Shown here: positions 50,393 through 60,159 of the stretch, in pieces
How positions within the stretch are numbered: the first letter of the stretch is position 1
Layout of the letters: each line of letters starts with the position of its first letter
Assembly: GCF_004295645.1 (NCBI RefSeq)
Contig: NZ_CP034752.1
Span: 2,604,001 to 2,668,000 of the forward strand
DNA: 64,000 nt
Reading direction: 5' to 3'
From: Limnobaculum zhutongyuii
Lineage (GTDB): Bacteria > Pseudomonadota > Gammaproteobacteria > Enterobacterales > Enterobacteriaceae
The notes under the pieces: generated by a model
The model's database searches: none
What the model was told of the DNA's origin: nothing
What the model saw: the letters and a program-made list of their open reading frames with translations, nothing else
Position numbers and translations under genes: made by a program

Positions 50393-53098
50393 ATGATCCG
50401 TATTGAACTGCCAAAATTAATCCAACAGCTAAATCCCGTTAGCCGACATATCTTTGAAAGTACTGCTGCAACCTGCGTGAACTCACAGAGTTCCGAAATT
50501 ACCGTGTCGCACTTCCTGTTGCAGAGCCTGGAAACCGTACTCTGTGATATTCGGCAAATTTTATCTAAAGCCAATATTGAGCCAGAAAGCCTGCGTCAGT
50601 TATTGGAACAGACTCCGGTGGATAATGCCCAACAGGGGCAAACCACCCCCAGTTTCTCCCCGCTGTTAGTTGAGCTATTGCAAGATGCCCTGCTGCTTGG
50701 CAGCGCCGAGCTAAAAGAGAGTAACCTGCGTACCGGCGTTATCTTGCTGGCGTTGCTGCATAGCCCTAATCGCTATGTGTCAAAGCCGGTAGCTCAGTTG
50801 CTCACGCAAATTAACAAAGATTTGCTGCAAAGCCAGTTTCATCACTGGACTGCCGGTTCCGCAGAAAGCGTAGCTGAAAAACCGACCGGCAGAACCCTTG
50901 GTGCCGGTGATGCCAGCGGCGGTGAGGCTTCGCTGCTAGGCAAATATGCCACTAACTTCACGCAACAGGCCATTGACGGCAAATTGGACCCGGTACTGGG
51001 TCGTGATAAAGAAATCGATCTGATGGTGGATATCCTTTCCCGCCGCAGAAAAAACAACCCGATTGTCGTTGGTGATGCCGGCGTGGGTAAAAGTGCCTTG
51101 ATTGAAGGTCTGGCTATCCGAATTGCACAGGATCGAGTGCCGGATAAACTGCGCGGTACTCAAATAATGTCCCTTGATTTGGGTGCTCTTCAGGCCGGAG
51201 CTTCGGTTAAAGGTGAATTTGAAAAACGCTTCAAAGGCATTATGCCTGAAGTGACACACTACCCTACGCCAGTGATTCTGTTTATTGATGAAGCACATAC
51301 CTTAATTGGTGCCGGTAACCAACAGGGCGGACTGGATGTTTCTAACCTGTTGAAGCCTGCTCTGGCCCGGGGTGAACTCAAAACCATCGCCGCCACTACC
51401 TGGAGCGAGTACAAAAAATACTTTGAGAAAGATGCCGCCCTGTCCCGCCGTTTCCAGTTGGTTAAGGTGAGTGAACCTACTGCCGATGAAGCGGTTATCA
51501 TCATGCGCGGACTGCGTAAAATCTATGAGGAATCCCATGGCGTTCTGATTGATGATGATGCCTTGCAGGCAGCCGCCTACCTGAGCTCTCGCTATATTTC
51601 TGGTCGTCAACTGCCGGATAAAGCCATCGACGTGCTGGATACCGCCTGTGCCCGAATCGCCATTAACTTAACCTCTCCTCCTCGTCAGGTTTCGGTGCTG
51701 GAAAACACCCTGCATCAGTTAAATGAAGAGATTGATTTACTGGAACGGGAACACCGTTTAGGCCTGAAAGACAATGCTGCTCGCATCAGTGCGTTAAGAG
51801 CATTATGTGATGATGCACAAAAACAGCTCGAGCGTATCAATGCCCTGTGGCAGAAACAGCAAACGCTGGTTCATCGTATCATTGAACTCAGAGGGATCTT
51901 ACTTTCTCCGGCAGAACCTCAGGCTAAGGCGCTGACAGAAACCGAGACAGAAACAGAAGCAACATATGAGAATCCGCAGCAAGAAAATAGCGATGACGCA
52001 GCTCAAACCGAACAGGCATTGCTGGAAGAGCTAACCCTACTGAACATTGATTTAGTTGAACTGCAAAAAGAAGAGTTACTGGTTTCTCCTCACGTGGATA
52101 AAAAGCAGATCTCTTCGGTGATTGCTGAATGGACCGGGGTTCCACTTAATCGTATCTCGCAAAACGAACTGTCTATCGTTACCGAATTGCCTAAATACCT
52201 TAGCGTAGAAATCAAAGGCCAGGATCTGGCCATTGAAAACTTGCATAAGCACCTGCTCACCGCCCGCGCCGATTTACGCCGCGCCGGACGTCCGTTAGGT
52301 GCATTTCTGTTGGTTGGGCCCAGCGGCGTAGGTAAAACCGAATCGGTAATTCAGATAGCTGAACTGATGTTTGGCGGTCGCCAGTATCTGACCACCATCA
52401 ATATGTCGGAATATCAGGAAAAACATACCGTTTCGCGTCTGATTGGTTCACCTCCTGGCTATGTGGGTTACGGCGAAGGCGGTATTCTGACCGAAAGCAT
52501 TCGTCAAAAACCCTATTCCGTGGTGTTGCTGGACGAAGTGGAAAAAGCCCACCCGGACGTGCTCAATCTGTTCTATCAGGCGTTTGATAAAGGCGAACTG
52601 GCAGATGGTGAAGGCCGTATTATTGACTGCAAAAACATTGTGTTCTTCCTGACCTCTAACCTTGGTTATCAAACCATTGTGGAGTATGCCAATCAGCCGG
52701 AAGAGATTAACGATCGATTGTATAAAGAGTTAGCTGACTTCTTTAAGCCAGCCCTGCTGGCGCGTATGGAAATCGTACCTTACCTTCCGCTGTCTAAAGA
52801 GGTTTTGACAGTTATTGTTCAGGGCAAACTGCATAAGCTGGAAAAAACGCTACAGGGCAAATTTGGCGCATCGGTAGTATTTGATGATGACGTTCATGAG
52901 CAAATCATTGCCAGGGCGACGCGTTCTGAAAACGGCGCACGGATGCTGGAATCTATTATCGATGGTCAATTGCTGCCGCCAGTCTCTCTGCAATTGCTCA
53001 ACAAAATGGCGGCCAATGAACCTATCGATTACGTTCGTTTCAGCATTGAAGATAACCAGTTTATCTCCTATGTAGGTGAGGAGCCGATATGCGAATAG
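50393..53098 (+). CDS. tssH: T6SS sheath-disassembly ATPase ClpV (TssH)
   Basis: ClpV is the AAA+ disaggregase that recycles contracted sheath. It has an N-terminal ClpN domain and two ATPase domains: Walker A GDAGVGKSAL near residue 226 with Walker B LFIDEAHTLIG, and Walker A GPSGVGKTES near 642 with Walker B VLLDEVEKAHPD. The insert between the domains has a Glu/Thr-rich run (TETETEATYENPQQEN). The 901 residues are slightly above the usual length of about 870-890. It overlaps vasI by ten bases; in V. cholerae the activator gene vasH stands in this place. Confidence 0.96.
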   Translation: MIRIELPKLIQQLNPVSRHIFESTAATCVNSQSSEITVSHFLLQSLETVLCDIRQILSKANIEPESLRQLLEQTPVDNAQQGQTTPSFSPLLVELLQDALLLGSAELKESNLRTGVILLALLHSPNRYVSKPVAQLLTQINKDLLQSQFHHWTAGSAESVAEKPTGRTLGAGDASGGEASLLGKYATNFTQQAIDGKLDPVLGRDKEIDLMVDILSRRRKNNPIVVGDAGVGKSALIEGLAIRIAQDRVPDKLRGTQIMSLDLGALQAGASVKGEFEKRFKGIMPEVTHYPTPVILFIDEAHTLIGAGNQQGGLDVSNLLKPALARGELKTIAATTWSEYKKYFEKDAALSRRFQLVKVSEPTADEAVIIMRGLRKIYEESHGVLIDDDALQAAAYLSSRYISGRQLPDKAIDVLDTACARIAINLTSPPRQVSVLENTLHQLNEEIDLLEREHRLGLKDNAARISALRALCDDAQKQLERINALWQKQQTLVHRIIELRGILLSPAEPQAKALTETETETEATYENPQQENSDDAAQTEQALLEELTLLNIDLVELQKEELLVSPHVDKKQISSVIAEWTGVPLNRISQNELSIVTELPKYLSVEIKGQDLAIENLHKHLLTARADLRRAGRPLGAFLLVGPSGVGKTESVIQIAELMFGGRQYLTTINMSEYQEKHTVSRLIGSPPGYVGYGEGGILTESIRQKPYSVVLLDEVEKAHPDVLNLFYQAFDKGELADGEGRIIDCKNIVFFLTSNLGYQTIVEYANQPEEINDRLYKELADFFKPALLARMEIVPYLPLSKEVLTVIVQGKLHKLEKTLQGKFGASVVFDDDVHEQIIARATRSENGARMLESIIDGQLLPPVSLQLLNKMAANEPIDYVRFSIEDNQFISYVGEEPICE

Positions 53099-53775
53099 CC
53101 GGGCTTTCTCCTGTTCAATGGCCGCTGCTCATCTTGATTTCACTGGCCTCTTTCTCCGTCACTCCGCAGTCTCAACTCAAAGATGCCGCCGGACTGGAGA
53201 AAAGTCTGCTCCAGTGCCGCAATGAGCAGTCTCCACTGCTGCGTTTAGCCTGTTATGACAACCTGTTTAAAACTCAGGAGGGCGCTGTGCCACAAACTGC
53301 CGAATCTGAACGTAGCGATACGGTGAAAAAGGCACTGGCGCTGGAAAAACAGCGGGAGCCGCACTCAACCGGATTTTTGATTGCCAGTGCCGAAGGCGCA
53401 CTGTCACCGGAAGTCATTATTACCACACCGGCACTGGGGACGAAGCCTCCCCGGCCGGTTCTTATTTTCAGCTGTCAGGACAATATTACCCGAATGCAAA
53501 TCGCGTTCTTTACTCCGCTACTCAATAAGCAGGAGAGCGATATTCTGTTAAAAACCAATACCGGCGTGTCGTTTCGCTCCCACTGGTTTATTCGCGATAA
53601 CGGGCTGCTGCTGGAAAGCAGTCGGGGCTTACCGGGCATCTCTGAAATATCACGGTTGCTGAATGCAGAAACGCTACTGATTGAATCAGAAAACCCGGCG
53701 TTAAACGGGCTTTCTTTCCCGATCTCCGGATTATCGAAAGAGATAGCCCCCCTTCGACAAGCATGCAGATGGTAA
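53089..53775 (+). CDS. vasI: T6SS accessory protein VasI (TagO-like)
   Basis: VasI/TagO-type proteins are exported accessory proteins of the T6SS. The 228 residues begin with a hydrophobic leader (PLLILISLASFSVT) and have the family motif RLACYDNLF after a pair of Cys residues (LLQCRNEQSPLLRLAC). The later part is beta-rich. The start lies within the end of tssH. Position after ClpV and before tssA matches VCA0118. Confidence 0.85.
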   Translation: MRIAGLSPVQWPLLILISLASFSVTPQSQLKDAAGLEKSLLQCRNEQSPLLRLACYDNLFKTQEGAVPQTAESERSDTVKKALALEKQREPHSTGFLIASAEGALSPEVIITTPALGTKPPRPVLIFSCQDNITRMQIAFFTPLLNKQESDILLKTNTGVSFRSHWFIRDNGLLLESSRGLPGISEISRLLNAETLLIESENPALNGLSFPISGLSKEIAPLRQACRW

Positions 53776-53782
53776 ATTAGCG

Positions 53783-55183
53783 ATGGAATTTATTGCACAA
53801 CATCCCTGGCGCGATTTGCTGCTTAAGCCACTGTCTCCGGCGCAGCAGCAACAGGCCATCGCGTCAAATAACAGCGACTGGGAATATATTGACTCTGAAA
53901 TGGCCAAGTTAGGCACTATTAGCCATGAAACCGTCAATATCGCCGACGTTCAGGATCGTATACTCAATTTATTCGCTGAAGAAACCAAAGACTTTCGCCT
54001 GCTGGCTCATCTGGCGAATACCCTACAGCGCAGTGAGCGTCCGGCCAGTATTCTACTGGCGATTGCGTTATTGGCTGACTATGTTGAAACCTATTGGGAT
54101 ATCGCTGCCCCGCAAAAGAATAAGCGTCGCATTGCCCAAATGATTATTCAACGTTTCAGCAATGCAAAAGAGGCTTTTTGCCATGCCGCGATTGAAGAAG
54201 AACGTGAACAATCCACCAAAGAGTTTATTCGCCTTAAGCAGCTATGGCAAAGCGACTCTGCGCTCTGTGAAGAGCTGGATAAGCTGATTGTCAGCTATGC
54301 CAAATCATCCATTACCGAGCTGCCTGTCGCTCAAACGGTCAGCCCTGCCCCGGCCAGCCACAGCGCATCTGTCCCGACATCACAGGCACAACCGGCAGTT
54401 GCCTCAAAGCCACTGCCTCACGTTCATCTGGATGATTCCTCTGAACGCGCCTGGAGTAAAACGCTGCTCAAAATTGCCGAAATTGAAGCAGAGAGATCGT
54501 TCAGCACACCGCTCTGTTTTCAGCTGCGGCGTCACGCCATCTGGTTTAATGCTTCGGTTCCTCCGGCGGCAGGCAATCATGTCACTACCGTACCACCGTT
54601 ACCCGCAGAGAAAATCAGCGAGTTTGATCGAGAATTCAGTCAGGCCAGTTATGCCCTGTGGGCCAAAGTGGAAAATACTATCGCCTACTCCCCTTACTGG
54701 TTTGACGGTCACTGTCTGTCAGCACGCATTGCTGACAAGTTAGGCCATTCAGGCATCGCAGATGTTATCCGCAACGAGCTAAAGTATTTTCTGGAACGTT
54801 TTCCCGACTGTCAGTCCCTGTGCTTCTCTAATGGCGCACCCTTTATGAATGAGAAAACCCAAAAGTGGTTTAACCAGAAAGAGAGTCGTCAGGCAACCAA
54901 TGAAGAGTATCAACAGGCGCTGGCGTTATTTGACACGGAAGGATTACAGGCCGCGCTGGATAGTCTGGAACAGGCCGCCAGTGACCAACCTCGTTCACTC
55001 TCTTATAGCCAGCTCAGCACCATTCAACTACTCAAACAGGCGGGCTGTCACAAAATAGCCAACCACCAGCTGGAAAATTTAATCCACAGGACAACTCAGT
55101 TATCCGCTCAGGAATGGGAACCCTCATTCTTTGATAGCTGTAACGAATTAAAAGAGACCTTAGGTAACAAGGAGTCATCATGA
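53783..55183 (+). CDS. tssA: T6SS protein TssA (VasJ type)
   Basis: TssA coordinates sheath and tube growth. It has an ImpA_N region near residues 50-120 (LANTLQRSERPASILLAIAL, VETYWDIAAPQKNKRRIAQM), a linker rich in Ala, Pro and Ser, and a C-terminal VasJ-type domain (FPDCQSLCFSNGAPFMNEKT). Its 466 residues match VCA0119. The stop overlaps the tssM start (ATGA). Confidence 0.92.
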   Translation: MEFIAQHPWRDLLLKPLSPAQQQQAIASNNSDWEYIDSEMAKLGTISHETVNIADVQDRILNLFAEETKDFRLLAHLANTLQRSERPASILLAIALLADYVETYWDIAAPQKNKRRIAQMIIQRFSNAKEAFCHAAIEEEREQSTKEFIRLKQLWQSDSALCEELDKLIVSYAKSSITELPVAQTVSPAPASHSASVPTSQAQPAVASKPLPHVHLDDSSERAWSKTLLKIAEIEAERSFSTPLCFQLRRHAIWFNASVPPAAGNHVTTVPPLPAEKISEFDREFSQASYALWAKVENTIAYSPYWFDGHCLSARIADKLGHSGIADVIRNELKYFLERFPDCQSLCFSNGAPFMNEKTQKWFNQKESRQATNEEYQQALALFDTEGLQAALDSLEQAASDQPRSLSYSQLSTIQLLKQAGCHKIANHQLENLIHRTTQLSAQEWEPSFFDSCNELKETLGNKESS

Positions 55184-58100
55184 AGTTGCCATCAATATTC
55201 AAACCCCGGTTGCCAAAACTGCCAAAGCTTCCCGGTGCATCCAAACTCTCGAAGCTACCCGGTGGCTCAGCGATTAAGAGCAAACGCATTTTTATTGTGG
55301 TGGCAATATGGCTGCTGGCCATGTTCTGGATGTGGACCTATGGTGATGACTTTGAAATTCTGGGGGCTAAGCCGTTTTCCCCATCGGTTCGCCGTTGGCT
55401 GATTACCTTAATCACTATTCTAAGCGCCATGATATGGGCGGTGCTACATCTGGAGTTATCCAACCGCCGGCTGCGTATGCAGCAAAAGCAGACCAAACGC
55501 GAAGTAAAAGATCCGGTTGAAATGGAAGTTAGCGTTCAACAACGTTATCTCAACCGTTGGATGGTCAATTTACAAAAACAACTGGCGGTAAAAAACGCAG
55601 AATATAAGTTACCCTGGTATCTGGTGTTGGGTAATCGCGGCTCGGGGAAAACCACCTTCCTGAAAGAAGGCTGTAAGCTTAATGAACTGTATGCACCAGA
55701 AAATCAACAGCTGGTCCATTGCTGGCTTAACAATCAGGCGGTGATTGTTGAAGCGGATGGCGTGTTGCTGGAGCAGCCTACCGACCATGCTCTGCCAACT
55801 CTGTATGAAAAATTATGGAAAAATCTGTTGTCATGGTTAGTTGAAGTCAGACCGGTACAGCCACTCAGCGGTATTATCCTGACGGTTGACCTCTATCAGT
55901 TCTGCACCTTCAACAAAATAGAACGAGAAAATTACATCGCGGCGCTAAAGGCGCGTTTAAGTGAGGTTTCCAGTACGCTGCATACCAGTCTGCCGGTATA
56001 TATTGTGTTAACCAAGTTTGACCTGTTGTATGGCTTTGGTGCCATGTATCAGGCATTGGATAAAAAACAGCGGGAAGAGATTTTAGGTATTACCTTCCCA
56101 ACCGATGAATCCGACTGGAAAAAAACGCTCAATAACTTCTGGCAGCAGTGGCTCCATCAGCTCAACAGCGCCATGCCAGGCATGATGCTGAATAACGTCG
56201 ACGTGAGCCAGCGCAGTCAGCTGTTTACCTTTATCCGTCAGATTAACGGGATTAAAGACTATGTTCAGGAATTGATCGATCATGGTCTGTTCTCTTCAGA
56301 ACATAATCAGTTTCTGCTGCGTGGGCTGTACCTCACCTCCTCACAGCAAAAAGGACAAATGGAAGATCTGTTTGTTAAATCGGCGGCGTCTCAATACAAC
56401 CTGCCGGAGCAGATCTACCCAAGTTGGCAAAGCCAGCTTTCTCACCCCTATTTTACCCACGAGCTGCTAAACAACCTGCTGTTTGAAGAGACTCAACTGG
56501 CAGGCAAAAACGAACAGTATCGCAATGATACTCGTAAGCGCCTGTACCGCTGGAGCGCCAGCGCTGCCGGTATTGCGGTCATTTTCCTTGCTGGCTGGCA
56601 GTATTTCTACTCTTATAACCATAAAGCGGGAGACGAAGTCCTTGCCAATGCGAAACAGTATGTAGAAATCGAACTGCCTGACCAAAAAGACTATCTGGGC
56701 GCCTTGCAACTGCCCCTGCTCAACCCGGTGAGTCAGGCAACCTTTGCTTATGGTGACTACAACAAGCGCAGTGTGCTTTCGGATATGGGGCTGTATCAGG
56801 GCAATAAAATTGGCCCTTATGTGGAATCCACTTACCTGAATTTACTGATGCAGCGCTTCCTGCCGGCCATTATGAATGGTCTGGAGCAACAGCTACTGAA
56901 AGAGAAAGAAGGCAGCGACAATAAACTTCGCATTTTGCGTATTATGCGCATGATTGAAGATGAAACCGGCCGGGACAAAACCGCCGTTATGAACTATATG
57001 ATTGACCGCTGGAGCACCGCCTTTAAAGGCCAAAACGATATTCAGATCCAACTGGAACAGCATCTTTCATATGCACTCGACCATATCGACTGGAAAGCCG
57101 AGCGCATAAATAAGAACCGGCTGGCTATTGAAAGCTATCTGCCTTATGAGCAAAGCATCAAAGATGCACAGGTAGATTTACGCCGTTTGTCTATCTATCG
57201 TCGGGTTTATCAGGGGTTACATGGACAAGCCAAGACCGCACTGCCCAATGATTTAAACATCCGAAATCAGGTGGGTGCCAGCTTTGACTCCATCTTTGTT
57301 GCCGATAATGAAGCCCTGCTAAAAGTGCCACAGCTGCTAACACGCTCGGGATTGACCAACTTCTTCGTACTTCAGGATGAGTCATTGATTAACTATACCT
57401 CGCTCGACAGCTGGGTATTGGATATCACTCAGGATGTAAACTACAGCAAAGCAGATCGGGAAGAGATACAAAAGCAGATCACTTCGCTGTATCTGAACGA
57501 TTACATCACCACCTGGCACAATGCCTATAACAATATTCATATCCGCAAATTTGCCGATATTCCGGACGCGATTGCCGGACTGGAGCAGATCACCAGCGGT
57601 GAATATGTGTTCAAACGCATTATGGATTTACTGCGGGAAAACACCAACCCTAAAGAGTCTGTGCTGGGTGATGGTTCCAAGTTACTCAATACCACCGCTA
57701 CCGGACAAGGGCGCGATTACAAGCTGCTTAACTATCTCAGTCATCAATTTACCAAAGAGAACAGCGTTACCATTGAAGATAAGGATCAGATCAGCGCCTT
57801 AGGCAACGTCAGCCTGAAGTTAACCGATTTGCACCGCTATCTGATGGCAATTCAGAACTCACCGTCACCGGGGAAATCAGCCTTGCAGGCGGTTCAGTTG
57901 CGGTTAAGTAATAACAACAGCGACCCGATTTTCGAAGCGCAGCAGTTGTCTAAATCCCTGCCGGAACCGCTTGGCCGCTGGGTTAACGAGCTGGCAACCG
58001 AAGTGTGGAACGTGATCATGATTGAAGCGATTCGCTCGCTGGAGGTGGAATGGAATGACAAAGTGGTCACCCCATATCGCCAGAGTCTTGCACAACGCTA

Positions 58101-58719
58101 TCCATTCTCGCCGGGCGCAAAACTGGACGTACCGTTAAGCGAATTTGAACGCTTCTTTGGCTACGGCGGAACGCTGGATTCCTTCTATCAGCAAAACCTG
58201 AAAGTGTTTATTGATAATGAATGGAGCATGAATGAATCGGATAAATCCCTGATTCATCCAAACATCCTGCGCCAGTTAGACATCGCCGAGAAGATCCGCC
58301 GGACCTTCTTTAAGAAGCAAAATGGCTTAGGCATTCAGTTCTCTATTCAACCGATCAATATGTCGGGCAACCGCCGTCGCGGCATCCTGAATCTGGACGG
58401 ACAGTTAGTGGAATACCGCCACTCCAGCAGCATTCCAGTGCGTCTGATTTGGCCGAACTCCATGCGGGATAACGTAGAAAGTAAACTGACACTGGTGGGT
58501 GGCGAACGCAGCAATAAGACCCTGAGCTACACCAGCGCCTGGGGGCTGTTACGCATGATTAACTCCGGCAAGTTAACCAACGTCAGCAATAACTCGTTTG
58601 ATGTGCGCTATGACATCGACAACGGCTACATCATCTATCGCGTGTTTATTGATGAATCCGATAATCCGTTTGCCGGTGGACTATTTAGCCAGTTCAACTT
58701 ACCAGACACCTTGTATTAA
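55180..58719 (+). CDS. tssM: T6SS inner-membrane protein TssM (IcmF)
   Basis: TssM spans the envelope and contacts TssJ and TssL. Two N-terminal spans (FIVVAIWLLAMFWMWTYG; WLITLITILSAMIWAVLHL) lead to a cytoplasmic NTPase-like domain with Walker A LGNRGSGKTTF. A third span (AGIAVIFLAGWQYFY, near residue 465) then precedes a periplasmic region of about 700 residues. The length of 1179 is normal. The N-terminus has an unusual KLPKLPGASKLSKLPGG repeat, Lys/Pro-rich. Confidence 0.96.
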   Translation: MKLPSIFKPRLPKLPKLPGASKLSKLPGGSAIKSKRIFIVVAIWLLAMFWMWTYGDDFEILGAKPFSPSVRRWLITLITILSAMIWAVLHLELSNRRLRMQQKQTKREVKDPVEMEVSVQQRYLNRWMVNLQKQLAVKNAEYKLPWYLVLGNRGSGKTTFLKEGCKLNELYAPENQQLVHCWLNNQAVIVEADGVLLEQPTDHALPTLYEKLWKNLLSWLVEVRPVQPLSGIILTVDLYQFCTFNKIERENYIAALKARLSEVSSTLHTSLPVYIVLTKFDLLYGFGAMYQALDKKQREEILGITFPTDESDWKKTLNNFWQQWLHQLNSAMPGMMLNNVDVSQRSQLFTFIRQINGIKDYVQELIDHGLFSSEHNQFLLRGLYLTSSQQKGQMEDLFVKSAASQYNLPEQIYPSWQSQLSHPYFTHELLNNLLFEETQLAGKNEQYRNDTRKRLYRWSASAAGIAVIFLAGWQYFYSYNHKAGDEVLANAKQYVEIELPDQKDYLGALQLPLLNPVSQATFAYGDYNKRSVLSDMGLYQGNKIGPYVESTYLNLLMQRFLPAIMNGLEQQLLKEKEGSDNKLRILRIMRMIEDETGRDKTAVMNYMIDRWSTAFKGQNDIQIQLEQHLSYALDHIDWKAERINKNRLAIESYLPYEQSIKDAQVDLRRLSIYRRVYQGLHGQAKTALPNDLNIRNQVGASFDSIFVADNEALLKVPQLLTRSGLTNFFVLQDESLINYTSLDSWVLDITQDVNYSKADREEIQKQITSLYLNDYITTWHNAYNNIHIRKFADIPDAIAGLEQITSGEYVFKRIMDLLRENTNPKESVLGDGSKLLNTTATGQGRDYKLLNYLSHQFTKENSVTIEDKDQISALGNVSLKLTDLHRYLMAIQNSPSPGKSALQAVQLRLSNNNSDPIFEAQQLSKSLPEPLGRWVNELATEVWNVIMIEAIRSLEVEWNDKVVTPYRQSLAQRYPFSPGAKLDVPLSEFERFFGYGGTLDSFYQQNLKVFIDNEWSMNESDKSLIHPNILRQLDIAEKIRRTFFKKQNGLGIQFSIQPINMSGNRRRGILNLDGQLVEYRHSSSIPVRLIWPNSMRDNVESKLTLVGGERSNKTLSYTSAWGLLRMINSGKLTNVSNNSFDVRYDIDNGYIIYRVFIDESDNPFAGGLFSQFNLPDTLY

Positions 58720-58728
58720 GTGCAGTAT

Positions 58729-58754
58729 GGCCGGACTCAGCGTCCGGCCCTTTT
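58729..58754 (+). terminator. Hairpin between tssM and vasL, partial terminator or processing site
   Basis: GGCCGGAC (58729-58736) and GTCCGGCC (58742-58749) form a perfect 8-bp GC stem with loop TCAGC, followed by CTTTT. It begins nine bases after the tssM stop and ends shortly before the vasL ribosome binding site GGGAGG. Only four T residues follow, so partial read-through is likely. Confidence 0.6.
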
Positions 58755-58767
58755 GGGAGGTTCGTTT

Positions 58768-60120
58768 ATGCACAGGGATTTCCATGCCGGGAGCGACCCG
58801 CGTAATTACCTGGAATTTACAGAAATACGCAATGAAGTTAATAAACTCAGCAACCCTGCGGCCTCTGAGGTTGATTTTGAACTGATTAAAACCCTGTCCT
58901 CAGAGTTATTCAGTAAAAATGGTATTGATCTGCAAACCGCCTGTTACGCCACACTGGCAGAAACCCGACTTGCGGGTCTGACCGGCTTTAGCGAGGGTTG
59001 TACCCTGATAGCTGAATTGATTGAACGCTATTGGGATACGCTATGGCCCGAAAGTGAAACCGCCCGTATAGAGATGCTGGACTGGTTGAATAACCGGATT
59101 GGACAAGACATCCGTAACTATAAATTTAAAGCGGCGGATATCCCCCTGTTGTTGCAGTTAGAGCAGCCGTTAAAACGTATTGCCGAAGTATTGCAGTCGC
59201 GGAAGTTAAAAAAAGAATCCAAAGTTATTGAGTTGTACAAGTTTGTCATTAACACCCGTGAAACGCTGGAAAAACGGGCGGTAGAGCAACTCAGACAGGA
59301 TCGACAACAGTCGATATTACCTCCTGAAATCACACCGGAACCCGAAACTAAGTCAGTTCCTGAAGTCGTAGAAAAACCTGAACAGGCTCAGACGCCGGTT
59401 CATATTCATCAGGCTCCGGTATCTCAACAGCCAGTATCGGTTAATTTGCCATTCTCACCTCCGCCACCCGCCCCCAGAGTCAAGGCATGGCATGGTTTTA
59501 TCGTTGGTGTATTGCTTGCCAGCGCGGCATTTATCGGCTTTATGTATGGGCATCAGCAACCTCCACGGCTGATGGAAACGCACCTGTTCTCCGCGTTACC
59601 CCAGCAGGAAATCATTCAATATGCTAATCAGTTACAAACAGAGCCATTTTATCGCCCACAGCCAGATTTAACCGCTTATCAGCAACAGCTGACCGCCCTC
59701 GCCGGTCAATCACCGCTGGCCAGCCGATATTACGGTGACAACCTGAGTGCATTGATAGTTCAGCTGTGGCCTGACTCCAAAAAAGCCGCTTCGATCAAAC
59801 AGCAATGGGAACAATTTCTCAGCACCCAGCGTAATCAAAACTCACTAAATGACAATTACGTTCAAGTGCAAAAGAAAATTGCTACCCTGATCCGTCAGCT
59901 AAATCAGGCAGAATCGCAGCGAAATCCCCCGGCTTACGCGCAATTAAGGAACTCCCTTACCGCCATTCAGCGTCAGTTGAGTGAACAAGAGCCGGTTGAA
60001 GAAGTGCTAAGGCAACTGGTTGAAGCTGAACAGTCGATACCAGAAAAGAACCAGCTGTTGGAACAGCGGTTAAACAGTTTATTAAGCCAGTATCACCAAT
60101 TACTCAAAGAAAAACGTTAA
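58768..60120 (+). CDS. vasL: T6SS TssA-like membrane protein VasL
   Basis: VasL-type proteins share the ImpA_N domain with TssA but are membrane anchored. ImpA_N features lie at the start (LTGFSEGCTLIAELIERYWD, TLWPESETARIEML). A Pro/Glu-rich linker follows, one span (GFIVGVLLASAAFIGFMYG, near residues 246-265) and a coiled-coil-rich C-terminal domain. The ATG at 58768 has GGGAGG upstream and gives 450 residues; the GTG at 58720 falls inside the hairpin. It corresponds to VCA0121. Confidence 0.88.
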   Translation: MHRDFHAGSDPRNYLEFTEIRNEVNKLSNPAASEVDFELIKTLSSELFSKNGIDLQTACYATLAETRLAGLTGFSEGCTLIAELIERYWDTLWPESETARIEMLDWLNNRIGQDIRNYKFKAADIPLLLQLEQPLKRIAEVLQSRKLKKESKVIELYKFVINTRETLEKRAVEQLRQDRQQSILPPEITPEPETKSVPEVVEKPEQAQTPVHIHQAPVSQQPVSVNLPFSPPPPAPRVKAWHGFIVGVLLASAAFIGFMYGHQQPPRLMETHLFSALPQQEIIQYANQLQTEPFYRPQPDLTAYQQQLTALAGQSPLASRYYGDNLSALIVQLWPDSKKAASIKQQWEQFLSTQRNQNSLNDNYVQVQKKIATLIRQLNQAESQRNPPAYAQLRNSLTAIQRQLSEQEPVEEVLRQLVEAEQSIPEKNQLLEQRLNSLLSQYHQLLKEKR

Positions 60121-60159
60121 TCAGCCCGATTGCTGTTTTACGCATAAAAGGACAACACC

